A stretch of 64,000 bases of DNA, from contig NZ_VIWV01000001.1 in the NCBI RefSeq assembly GCF_007829875.1, forward strand, positions 5,922,501 through 5,986,500, given 5' to 3'. A model generated the notes under the pieces. That model was not told the DNA's origin and ran no database searches. It saw nothing but the letters and a program-made list of their open reading frames with translations. The DNA comes from Streptomyces capillispiralis (GTDB lineage: Bacteria; Actinomycetota; Actinomycetes; Streptomycetales; Streptomycetaceae). Positions 30,493 to 38,328 of this stretch are shown piece by piece. Numbering within the stretch: position 1 is the first letter of the stretch; each line of letters begins with the position of its first letter. A program made the translations under genes and the position numbers.

Positions 30493-32577
30493 TCACAGGC
30501 TCAGCTCCGGGTGCAGCCGGTCCAGGGTCCACACCTGGCGGCGGCGGGCCGACAGCGCGGTCAGCGCCAGCGCGCCCGCGGTGAAGGCCGCCAGCACGGC
30601 GCACGCGAGCCACACCGGCTCCAGGCCGCCGCCGCTGATGAGCCGCCGCAGCGCCGCGACGACGTGGCTCATCGGCAGGAACGGGTGCAGCGCGCTGAAG
30701 AAGCCCGGGCTGGTCTGCACGGGGTACGTGCCGCCCGCCGAGGTCAGCTGGAGCATCAGCAGCGCCAGGACGAGGATCCGGCCGGCCGCGCCGAAGCGGG
30801 CGTTCAGCCACTGCACGATCGCCGCGAAGCACGCCGTCACCAGGAACAGGAAGCCCACCGTCCCGGCCGCCCGCGCCATCTGCAGTCCGAGCGCCCAGTG
30901 CAGCACCGACATCAGCGCCACCGTCTGCGCGACGCCGATCGCCACCACCGGCAGCCAGCCCGCCAGCGCGATCCGCCACGCCGGGGCGCCCGCCGCGAGC
31001 GCCCGCCGGTTCATCGGCGCGATCAGCATGTACGCCACCATCGCGCCCACCCACAGGGACAGCGGGATGAAGTAGGGGGCGAAGCCGGTGCCGTAGTCGG
31101 GCGCCTTGTGCGGGTCGGCGGAGACGAGGCGGACCGGGTCGGCCATCACCTCGGTGCGCCGGTCGCGGTCCCGCGCGTCGTAGTCGGGGATCCGTCCGGC
31201 CCCGTCGTGCAGTCCGCCGGCGAGTTCCCGGGAGCCGTCGACGAGCTTGTAGAGGCCGCCGTTCAGGTCGTCCGCGCCGGTCTTCAGCGCGCCGACGCCC
31301 TTGTCCAGGTCCACGGCGCCGGTCTCGGCGGTGCCCAGGCCCTGGTCCAGCTTCTTCGCGCCGGCCGCGACCTTGCCCGCCCCGGCGTTCAGCCTGTTGA
31401 TCCGGGTGACGGCGTCGTCGAGGTCCTCGGAGAGGTGCGGGGCGCGGCCGGCGAGCGTCCGGGCCTGCTTCTGCAGGGCCGCCAGGTGGGTGTCCAGCTC
31501 CTTCAGGCCGGCCTGGTGGTCGGTGACCAGGGCGGCGACGTCGTCGGCGACGTCCGCCGCGCCGGCCGCCGCGTCCCGGGCCTTCTCCAGGTCCGGGCAG
31601 GCGGGATCGGGCAGGGCCGCGTCCTCGCAGCGCGTGCGGTACGCATCGTCCAGGGTGCCGGACGCCGCGCGGGCGTCCTTCGCGGCGGCCGGTGCCCTCT
31701 CCTCCAGCGCGCCGAGGTCGTCGCGGAGCCCGCCGGCCGCGTCGGCGACGAAGCGGGCCGTGGCGCCGATGCTCTTCTCGTTCTCCCTGAGGAAGGGGCC
31801 CACCTCGGCGTCGACCGCGTTCACCTTGCCGGCGAGCAGGCGCGTCCCGTCCGCGACCTTCCGCGAACCGTCCGCCAGGTCGCCCGCGCCCTCGTGGAGG
31901 TCCTTCAGGCCCCTGGACAGCTTGCCGCTGCCCTTGCGGGCGTCCTTCAGCCCCGTGGCGAGGTCCTCGGAGCCCTTCTCCGCCTTCCCGATGCCGCCGT
32001 TGAGGTCGTCGGCCCCCTTCGCCGCCTTCACGGTCTCGTCGTGGATGCCGGAGAACGAGACGAAGATCCGGTCGAGGAAGGAGCGCGAGGTCTTCGTGGA
32101 CGCGGCCCGGCGCACCTCGCCGAAGACCGTCCGGGAGATCTGCCCGACGATGTAGTTGTTGGCGTCGTTCGTCCGCACCTGGAGGGCGCCGGCCCCGGGG
32201 GAGTCGCCGGAAGCGGAGGCGATGCGGCGGCTGAAGTCGGCGGGCAGCGTCAGCGACAGGTAGTACGTGCCGTCCTCGACCCCGCGGCGGGCCTCGTCCG
32301 CGCTCACCTCGCGCCAGTCGAAGGTGCCGCTGTCGCGCAGTCCCCGGGCGATGTCGTCGCCCGCGGTGACCCGCTCGCCGCCGGCGGTCGCCCCCTCGTC
32401 GGCGTTGACCAGCGCCACCGGGATCCGGTCCAGACGGCCGTACGGGTCCCAGAACGACCACAGGTACAGCGCGCCGTACAGCAGGGGCAGCACCAGCAGC
32501 GCGACCAGGGCCGCGCGCGGCAGCGGGCCCCGGCCGAAGCGGCGGAGCTCAAGAGAGGCCAGTTCCGGCGAGCGCAT
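30493..32577 (-). CDS. YhgE/Pip family membrane protein (ABC-2 type permease-like)
   Basis: The 694-residue protein has the YhgE/Pip plan: one N-terminal membrane segment (about 22-42), a large external part, and a C-terminal group of five to six membrane helices (about 505-690, ABC-2 like: FIPLSLWVGAMVAYM onward). The external part (about 140-470) contains heptad-like repeats with DLNGG, LADGSRKVADGT, LDQGL, LDKGV and LNGGLYKLVDGSREL, a long coiled coil typical of phage-infection-protein homologues. Its start overlaps the preceding ATPase gene by 29 bases, so they are made together. In Gram-positives such proteins act as phage receptors or export toxins or lipids; the role here is unknown. 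Confidence 0.87.
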   Translation of the reverse strand: MRSPELASLELRRFGRGPLPRAALVALLVLPLLYGALYLWSFWDPYGRLDRIPVALVNADEGATAGGERVTAGDDIARGLRDSGTFDWREVSADEARRGVEDGTYYLSLTLPADFSRRIASASGDSPGAGALQVRTNDANNYIVGQISRTVFGEVRRAASTKTSRSFLDRIFVSFSGIHDETVKAAKGADDLNGGIGKAEKGSEDLATGLKDARKGSGKLSRGLKDLHEGAGDLADGSRKVADGTRLLAGKVNAVDAEVGPFLRENEKSIGATARFVADAAGGLRDDLGALEERAPAAAKDARAASGTLDDAYRTRCEDAALPDPACPDLEKARDAAAGAADVADDVAALVTDHQAGLKELDTHLAALQKQARTLAGRAPHLSEDLDDAVTRINRLNAGAGKVAAGAKKLDQGLGTAETGAVDLDKGVGALKTGADDLNGGLYKLVDGSRELAGGLHDGAGRIPDYDARDRDRRTEVMADPVRLVSADPHKAPDYGTGFAPYFIPLSLWVGAMVAYMLIAPMNRRALAAGAPAWRIALAGWLPVVAIGVAQTVALMSVLHWALGLQMARAAGTVGFLFLVTACFAAIVQWLNARFGAAGRILVLALLMLQLTSAGGTYPVQTSPGFFSALHPFLPMSHVVAALRRLISGGGLEPVWLACAVLAAFTAGALALTALSARRRQVWTLDRLHPELSL

Positions 32578-33310
32578 CGGCCGCCCCCTTCGTGTCGTCG
32601 TGCCGGTCGTCCGCCGTGCCGACGACCACCGCGTCGTGCGGTGCCTCGCCGCACACGGCCACCACGGTGGTGCCGGAGGCGGTGAGGGACCTCAGCAGGT
32701 CCCAGACCTCGGCCCGTTCGGCGGAGGAGAGCTTCAGGTCGATGTCGTCCACACCGAGCAGCCGGGGCCGCCCCAGCAGCGCCAGGGCCAGCGACAGCCG
32801 CAGCGCCTCGACCCGCTCCAGGTCCCGTACGGCGGTGCGCGCGCCCTTGGGCAGTACCGCGAGGTCCAGCCCGGCGCCGGCCAGCGCGGTGTCGACGCGC
32901 CGCTTCTCCTCCTCGCGCCGGCGCCCGCCACGCGGACGCAGCAGCCCCTGGCGGAGCGAGTCGCCGAACCGGCGTTGCAGCAGGGCCCGTTCGCGCAGGT
33001 GCTCGCCGACGGTGAGGGCCGGGTCGAGGTCGGTCACGCCGGTGACGTGCGCGAGGGCGCTGACCCGGCGCACGGCGGCCATCCGCCCGGGCAGCTCGAA
33101 CCCGCCGACGCGGGCCGTGCCCTCCGTGGGCCGCATCCGCCCGGTGAGGGCGAGCAGCAGGCAGGTGCGGCCCGACCCGGAGGGCCCCTCGACCGCGATC
33201 AGTGAGCCGGGCTCCGCGTCGGCCGAGATCCCGCGGAACGCCCAGCCCCGCGGTCCCCTCAGGCCGAAGTCGCGGGCCTCGACGGCGAGTCCGCACGGAC
33301 CGTCCACCAC
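32549..33310 (-). CDS. ABC transporter ATP-binding protein with degenerate motifs
   Basis: The 253-residue protein aligns by pattern with ABC ATPases but lacks the key residues. The Walker A is GPSGSGRT (Arg in place of Lys, residues about 40-47), the signature LSGGQ is replaced by LERVE, and Walker B reads LLGVDDID (Asp in place of the catalytic Glu). A His is also not seen at the switch position (VAVCGEAP). It therefore may bind but not hydrolyse ATP. It is the partner of the YhgE protein, with overlapping genes. GTG 33310 or GTG 33307 is the start, both right after AAGGGGG. Transcription comes from the promoter at 33343-33371. Confidence 0.75.
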   Translation of the reverse strand: MVDGPCGLAVEARDFGLRGPRGWAFRGISADAEPGSLIAVEGPSGSGRTCLLLALTGRMRPTEGTARVGGFELPGRMAAVRRVSALAHVTGVTDLDPALTVGEHLRERALLQRRFGDSLRQGLLRPRGGRRREEEKRRVDTALAGAGLDLAVLPKGARTAVRDLERVEALRLSLALALLGRPRLLGVDDIDLKLSSAERAEVWDLLRSLTASGTTVVAVCGEAPHDAVVVGTADDRHDDTKGAADALAGTGLS

Positions 33311-33324
33311 GCCCCCTTGTTTGA

Positions 33325-33338
33325 ACTGACTGGTCAGT
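33325..33338. promoter_or_regulatory. TetR-type operator of the ATPase-YhgE-TetR operon
   Basis: ACTGAC-TG-GTCAGT is a perfect 6-2-6 palindrome of the type bound by TetR regulators. It begins five bases after the -10 element at 33343-33348 on the minus strand, so it covers the transcription start. The TetR gene at the end of the operon is the natural candidate to bind it. Confidence 0.75.
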
Positions 33339-33342
33339 GCAA

Positions 33343-33371
33343 AAGTTAGCCCGAACTGGCGTGCGCAGCAA
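33343..33371 (-). promoter_or_regulatory. Promoter of the ATPase-YhgE-TetR operon
   Basis: On the minus strand TTGCTG (33371-33366), a 17-base spacer and TAACTT (33348-33343) form a good sigma-70-like (HrdB) promoter. It reads into the ATPase gene, across the palindrome at 33325. Confidence 0.65.
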
Positions 33372-33472
33372 AACCCCAGGTCAGAACGGATTGTCAGTGC
33401 CATACCTCACGATGTGCACATACGGCACCTCGTGTCAGGGCGTGCCGTCACGAAGACGACAGGAGGTTCGTC

Positions 33473-34045
33473 ATGGCCAACACGTCCGCAGCCGCGGCCC
33501 GTCGGCACCGCGCAACCCGCCCTGCCCCCTCGCCGCACGGCCCGGCGAGCGACATCCACCCCGTGCTGCGCCGCGCCGCGGCCCCGCCCGCCGCCCTCGA
33601 CCTGCTCGCCCAGGCCCGTGCCGGACTCGACGAGGCCACCGCCCTCGACACACCGAACGAGCGCTACGCGACGGCCCATCTCGCCGCCCTGCGCACCGCC
33701 GCCGCCGTCCTCGCCGCCCGCGGACGGCCCGAGACCTCGCCCCGGGCCCGGGCCAGGATCCGCAGCGCCTGGGAAGTGCTCCCCGAGATCGCGCCCGAGC
33801 TCACCGAGTGGAGCGCGCTGTTCGCCTCCGGGGCCCGGCGCCGCGCCCGCGCCGAGGCGGGCATCCGGGGCGCGGCGACCGCCCGGGACGCCGACGACCT
33901 GATACGGGACGTGGCGGTGTTCCTCCGCCTGGTCGAGCGCATGCTCGTCCTCCAGCCGGTCCTCCCGCACCCCCGCGGCGACGCGGACCACCCCGCGACC
34001 CGGGCCCCGGACCCCGGTGCCGGAGGCCTGCCGGACGCGGGCTGA
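33473..34045 (+). CDS. SAV_6107-family HEPN domain protein
   Basis: The 190-residue protein is mostly helical and matches the actinobacterial SAV_6107 HEPN family: a basic disordered N-terminus, then DLLAQARAGLDEA, ERYATAHLAALRTAAAVLAARG and a C-terminal helical part (DADDLIRDVAVFLRLVERML). HEPN domains often bind or cut RNA with an R-X4-6-H motif; the segment RYATAH has the R-X4-H spacing but lies in the N-terminal helix, so activity is uncertain. ATG has GGAGG seven bases upstream. It precedes a tRNA-methyltransferase-like gene on the same strand. It is divergent from the TetR-controlled operon. Confidence 0.8.
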   Translation: MANTSAAAARRHRATRPAPSPHGPASDIHPVLRRAAAPPAALDLLAQARAGLDEATALDTPNERYATAHLAALRTAAAVLAARGRPETSPRARARIRSAWEVLPEIAPELTEWSALFASGARRRARAEAGIRGAATARDADDLIRDVAVFLRLVERMLVLQPVLPHPRGDADHPATRAPDPGAGGLPDAG

Positions 34046-34235
34046 CCACGGCGGACGCCGTGCCGCCCGGTCGTTGCCGGCCGCTGTCTCACGAGGGCGT
34101 GGGCAGGTGGGCGGGCGCCGCCGGGTAGGCAATAGGGTGGGCAGCGCCTGAACCCCTCCCCGTCCGGTGCCGGCCGGGGAGGGAGCCCGATCGCTCCGCC
34201 GAGGTGGCGGTGCAAGCGCCGAGGAGTCAACTGCC

Positions 34236-35006
34236 GTGTCGGACCCGATGCGATCCCGCGCCTCCCTCCGTACCGCCGTGGTCCGGGAGGTCCTCCAGGA
34301 CGCCCTGGAGCGCCGGGCCGAGGCCACCGGACGGCAGGCGCTGGACGTCCTCGACACCGGCGGCGGCAGCGGCAACTTCGCGGTGCCGCTGGCCCGGCTC
34401 GGCCATCGGGTGACCGTCGTCGACCCCAGTCCCAACGCGCTGTTCGCGCTGGAGCGCCGCGCGGCCGAGGCCGGCGTCGCCGACCGGGTCCAGGGCGTCC
34501 AGGGCGACGCCCGCGGACTCTTCGACGTGGCCGAGCGCGGCGGCTACGACGCCGTGCTGTGCCACGGCGTCCTGGAGTACGTCGACGACCCGGCCGAGGG
34601 CGTCCGCAACGCGGTGGCCGCCCTGCGCCCCGGCGGCGTCCTCAGCCTGCTCGCCGCGGGCCTCGGCGGCGCGGTGCTCGCCCGCGCCCTCGCCGGTCAC
34701 TTCACGGAGGCCAGGCAGGCGCTCGACGACCCGAACGGCCGATGGGGCACGGGCGACCCCGTGCCGCGCCGCTTCACCGCCGACCAGCTCACCGCGCTCG
34801 TGGAGGGCGCCGGACTCCGGGTCGGTGCCGTGCACGGCGTGCGCGTCTTCGCCGACCTCGTTCCGGGCGTGCTCGTCGACACCGAGCCCGGCGCCCTGGA
34901 CGCGCTGCTGAAGCTGGAGGCCGCGGCGGCCGAACTGGCCGCCTTCCACTCCGTGGCCACCCAGCTCCATGTGCTCGGTGAGACGCGGGGGACCTCCGGG
35001 GCCTGA
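34236..35006 (+). CDS. SAM-dependent methyltransferase, CmoM/SmtA-like
   Basis: The 256-residue class I methyltransferase has motif I LDTGGGSGNFAVPLARLGHRV (about 40-60), motif II Asp in VTVVDPSPNAL and motif IV DAVLCHGVLEYVDDP. Segments VLCHGVLEYV, LRPGGVLSLL, a FTEARQAL stretch, GLRVGAVHGVRVFADLVPG and LLKLEAAAAELAAF resemble in order and wording the tRNA cmo5U methyltransferase CmoM (formerly SmtA) of E. coli as I remember it, so it may methylate a wobble-base modification or a similar target. GTG 34236 with GAGGAG nine bases upstream begins the conserved part. The HEPN gene is upstream by 190 bases. Confidence 0.75.
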   Translation: MSDPMRSRASLRTAVVREVLQDALERRAEATGRQALDVLDTGGGSGNFAVPLARLGHRVTVVDPSPNALFALERRAAEAGVADRVQGVQGDARGLFDVAERGGYDAVLCHGVLEYVDDPAEGVRNAVAALRPGGVLSLLAAGLGGAVLARALAGHFTEARQALDDPNGRWGTGDPVPRRFTADQLTALVEGAGLRVGAVHGVRVFADLVPGVLVDTEPGALDALLKLEAAAAELAAFHSVATQLHVLGETRGTSGA

Positions 35007-35217
35007 GTGCCGCGTGGGATGCCCCGCTGATCAGCGGCGCGTCCGCCGTCCCGGCCGCGCATGGAGTGCGCCACAGGCCCCCCGAATGGCGGCTTGGCGC
35101 CGTATGATCGAAGGAGACCGCCCGGCATGACGGGTCGGCCGCCGGGGAATGAGAAGCCTCAGCGGACCGGTGCGCGCATGGCGGGAACCGGTTGGCCAAT
35201 TGGCGCAGAGGGGCGGG

Positions 35218-35246
35218 TTTCACGGGGGCGATTCCCTGCCTATCCT
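35218..35246 (+). promoter_or_regulatory. Probable promoter of the DUF3040 gene
   Basis: TTTCAC (35218-35223), a 17-base spacer and TATCCT (35241-35246) precede the gene at 35296 with a leader of about 43 bases. A second -10-like TATGAT lies at 35103. Confidence 0.45.
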
Positions 35247-35295
35247 GAAGGGACCCCCCGGGTCGCCCCGGCGACTGCACGATGAGGAGGACTCC

Positions 35296-35703
35296 GTGCC
35301 GCTCTCGGAGCACGAGCAGCGCATGCTCGAGCAAATGGAGCGAGCGCTGTACGCCGAAGATCCCAAGTTCGCGACGGCGCTCGAGGGAAGCGGGCTGCGT
35401 ACGTACACCCGGCGACGGGTCTACCAGGCGGTCGCGGGCTTCCTCGTGGGTATTGCGCTCCTCATGGCCGGTATGGTCGCCCAGCAGGTCTGGCTCAGTG
35501 TCGTGGGATTCCTCGTGATGCTGGGCTGCGCGGTCCTCGCGGTGACCGGCTGGCGCAAGGCTCCCAAGCCGGGCGAGCAGCCCGCCGCCGCCGGCACCCC
35601 AGGTGCGCCGCAGGCGGGCCGTCAGGGCAGACAGCGCCGCTCCGTGATGGACCGCATCGAGGAGCGCTGGCAGCGCCGCCGCGACGAACAGGGCGGCCAC
35701 TAG
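35296..35703 (+). CDS. DUF3040 membrane protein
   Basis: The 135-residue protein begins with the DUF3040 signature PLSEHEQRMLEQMERALYAEDPKFATAL, has two hydrophobic segments (about 47-64 and 68-87) and a basic C-terminus (RRSVMDRIEERWQRRRDEQ). M. tuberculosis Rv2169c is a family member in the same gene neighbourhood next to the division cluster. Function is unknown; the position suggests a wall or division role. GTG 35296 is preceded by GAGGAGGAC. A perfect 28-bp hairpin follows 40 bases after the stop. Confidence 0.87.
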   Translation: MPLSEHEQRMLEQMERALYAEDPKFATALEGSGLRTYTRRRVYQAVAGFLVGIALLMAGMVAQQVWLSVVGFLVMLGCAVLAVTGWRKAPKPGEQPAAAGTPGAPQAGRQGRQRRSVMDRIEERWQRRRDEQGGH

Positions 35704-35742
35704 GCGCTCAGGGCCCCCGGGCCCGGCCCCGGAACAGACGTC

Positions 35743-35801
35743 AGGACATGCGTCGGGGGGGTGACCACCGAGCCGGTGGTCACCCCCCCGACGCATGTCC
35801 T
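35743..35801. terminator. Perfect 28-bp hairpin between convergent genes
   Basis: The arms 35743-35770 and 35774-35801 are exact reverse complements with a 3-base loop (AGC). The stem contains a run of seven G against seven C. It lies between the DUF3040 gene (+) and the transglutaminase gene (-), with no U tract on either side, so a bidirectional terminator is the simplest reading. It is longer than any other hairpin in the window. Confidence 0.85.
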
Positions 35802-35937
35802 CGAGGAATCGTCGCGCCCGCACCAACGTCCGATGACGGTCGGCGGGTCCGGTGCGTCGGGCCGACCACCGCGCCGCCGACTGCCGGCCCGGCCCGGCGC
35901 GGTCGGCGGGACGGCCGAGGCCGTCCCGCCCTCCCGT

Positions 35938-38328
35938 TCAGCCCTGCTGCCGCGACGGCTTCCGCCAGGCCGGCCGCATCGCGGCGACCCGCTCGCGCAC
36001 GCCCGACCACCGGGCCGACACCGCCCACACCACGCGCACGGTGGAGCGCGGGGCGAACACCGCGCGCAGACGCGTCCACCGGCTCACCCGGGCCCGCAGA
36101 CCCGCGCCCGCCCGGCGCACATCGTCCGTCAGACCCGGCGCCGGCCGCGGCCGCGGCGCGTACAGGACCTGCTCCACCGCGTCGGCCACCCGGTGCACCG
36201 AAGCCGCCGCACCCTGCTCCAGACGGCCGAGCCGCACGATCCTCGCCGCCGCCCCGCGCGGGGTCAGCGACTCGTCCGGCGAGATGCCGAGGTCCCACGC
36301 CGTGTCGGTCAGCTCGTCCCAGACGGCCAGGACGTACGCTCCCGCGTCCGCCTCCGAGCGGCCGTGCCCACCCAGGCGCACCGCCCGCGTCCTCGTCCGC
36401 CACAGCATCGGCGCCAGCGGAAGCAGCAGCACGGCGAGACCGGCCAGCACCCACGCCGGCACCACGTACCACTCCGGCCCGTCGTCGCCGCCGGGCAGGG
36501 CCGCGGCCGGCGACTCGTCGTCGCACGCCTCCAGCTTCTTCTCCTGCGCCGTGCAGCTCTCGCTCTGCGAGGGCGCGGCCGACGGCTCCACCGGCGCCGC
36601 CCGGGACGGCCGGGCCGGGTCCGGCACCGAACTGTCCGCGGCGTCCGGCACGGTGTACGACGGCGTCGAACCGCGGGTCGGGGTCGGCTCGAAGCGGGTC
36701 CAGCCCACCCCCTCGAAGTACAGCTCCGGCCAGGCGTGCGCGTCGCGCAGCCCGACCGCGATCGTGCCGTCCGCCTGCGGGGTGCCGGGCGCGAAGCCCA
36801 CGGCCACCCGCGCCGGTATGCCCAGCGAACGGGCCATCGACGCCATCGCGAACGAGAAGTGCACACAGAAGCCCTGCTTGTCGCGCAGGAAGCGGGCGAT
36901 CGCCCGCGAGCCGCTGCCGACGTCCACCTCGGTGTCGTACTCGAAGCCGCCGTTCAGCGTGAAGTACTCCTGGAGCCTGACCGCCCGCTCGTAGTCGTTG
37001 TCCGCGCCCTCGGTGACCTCGCGGGCGGTCCGGGACACCACGCCCGGCAGGGAGTCCGGCAGCTCGGTGTACTCGCGCAGCAGGGCGGGCGGCGGCTGCT
37101 CCGCGCCGGCCAGCTGCTCCGGCGTCGGCCGCACCTGGAGGCTGCGCACCTCGTACGACAGACCGCGCGTGTTCTGCCCGTGGTCGCCGACCAGGGTCAT
37201 GCCGACCGGTTCGTAGCGCCAGTTGCCCCTGATGCTCACCCCGCTCGGCGGGTACGGCATCGGCAGCCAGTCCTGGGCGTACCAGTCGGCGGTCGAGATC
37301 GTGGCGACGACCCCGGTGCGCCTGGTGTCCGGGCCGAGGCCCGGCGGGGTCGGGAACGCCCCGTCGGGCACGGTGGTGATGGACCGCTTCGACGGCTTCC
37401 ACGTGGTGCCGTCGAAGTCGTCCAGGGACACGATGCGCAGGTACAGGTCCGTCACGTCCGCCGTGTCGGAGCGCACCGACATGACCTGCCGGTCCTCGTC
37501 CACGTTCAGTGAGTCGCGCAGCGACACCAGCGGGTTCACCGCGGAGATGGTGCCGCCCCCGCCGGTGCCCGAGCCGACGCCCGCACCGGTGGCGTCCAGC
37601 AGACCGCCGTTCATCGCGGGCAGACCGAGCGGCACCACCAGGGCGATCCCCAGCGCGACCGCACCGATCCGCCGGCCGGTGCGCACCGGGGCGACGGCAC
37701 CGGGCGGCCGCTCACCGGGCCCGCTCGGTGCCCCGCCGAAGACCCGGCCCCACTGGGAGAGCCGGTCGCGCCCCTCGGCGAGCAGCAGCATCAGATAGCC
37801 CGCCGCCGCCAGCAGGAACCACAGCCAGTCGACGCCGTTGTCCGACAGTCCCGCCGCCACCGAGTACAGGGCGAGCAGCGGCAGCCCGGCCGGGGCCGCG
37901 CTGCGGAAGGTCACCGCGAGGGTGTCCACCAGCAGCCCGATCAGCACGACACCGCCGATGAGCATCAGCCGGATGCCGTCGGACAGCGGCGCCGGGATCG
38001 CGTACCGGCTGACGTCGTCGCCGCCCTGCTCCAGCAGCCCGGCGAAGACACCGAAGGCGTCGGGGCCGGGTATCAGCCCGACGACGGCGTGTTCCCGCGC
38101 GAAGAGCAGGGTGAGCAGCATCAGGGTGACCAGGGCCTGGAGCCCCACCGTCACCGGACGCGCCAGCGGCACCCGCCGCGCCGCCGCGCCCGCGCCCGAC
38201 TGCACCGCCAGCACCAGCGCCGCCTGGAGCATCCAGGACGCCGGTTCGACCAGCGGCAGCAGGGCGCACGCCGCCATCAGTGTGGCCGCCCACGCGCACA
38301 GCGCCAGCCTCGCCCGTCCGCTGATCAC
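35938..38328 (-). CDS. DUF3488/transglutaminase-like membrane protein (TgpA type)
   Basis: The 796-residue protein has N-terminal membrane helices (about residues 1-250), a large external transglutaminase-like domain with catalytic Cys in KQGFCVHFSFAMASMARSLGIPARVAVGF and His in DAHAWPELYFEGVGWTRFEPTP, a Ser/Pro-rich linker, one further membrane segment (PAWVLAGLAVLLLPLAPML) and a C-terminal DUF4129 domain. All three catalytic elements are plausible. In the MoxR-DUF58-TgpA operon the protein is thought to modify or crosslink surface proteins. GTG 38328 overlaps the DUF58 stop (GTGA). Confidence 0.9.
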   Translation of the reverse strand: MISGRARLALCAWAATLMAACALLPLVEPASWMLQAALVLAVQSGAGAAARRVPLARPVTVGLQALVTLMLLTLLFAREHAVVGLIPGPDAFGVFAGLLEQGGDDVSRYAIPAPLSDGIRLMLIGGVVLIGLLVDTLAVTFRSAAPAGLPLLALYSVAAGLSDNGVDWLWFLLAAAGYLMLLLAEGRDRLSQWGRVFGGAPSGPGERPPGAVAPVRTGRRIGAVALGIALVVPLGLPAMNGGLLDATGAGVGSGTGGGGTISAVNPLVSLRDSLNVDEDRQVMSVRSDTADVTDLYLRIVSLDDFDGTTWKPSKRSITTVPDGAFPTPPGLGPDTRRTGVVATISTADWYAQDWLPMPYPPSGVSIRGNWRYEPVGMTLVGDHGQNTRGLSYEVRSLQVRPTPEQLAGAEQPPPALLREYTELPDSLPGVVSRTAREVTEGADNDYERAVRLQEYFTLNGGFEYDTEVDVGSGSRAIARFLRDKQGFCVHFSFAMASMARSLGIPARVAVGFAPGTPQADGTIAVGLRDAHAWPELYFEGVGWTRFEPTPTRGSTPSYTVPDAADSSVPDPARPSRAAPVEPSAAPSQSESCTAQEKKLEACDDESPAAALPGGDDGPEWYVVPAWVLAGLAVLLLPLAPMLWRTRTRAVRLGGHGRSEADAGAYVLAVWDELTDTAWDLGISPDESLTPRGAAARIVRLGRLEQGAAASVHRVADAVEQVLYAPRPRPAPGLTDDVRRAGAGLRARVSRWTRLRAVFAPRSTVRVVWAVSARWSGVRERVAAMRPAWRKPSRQQG

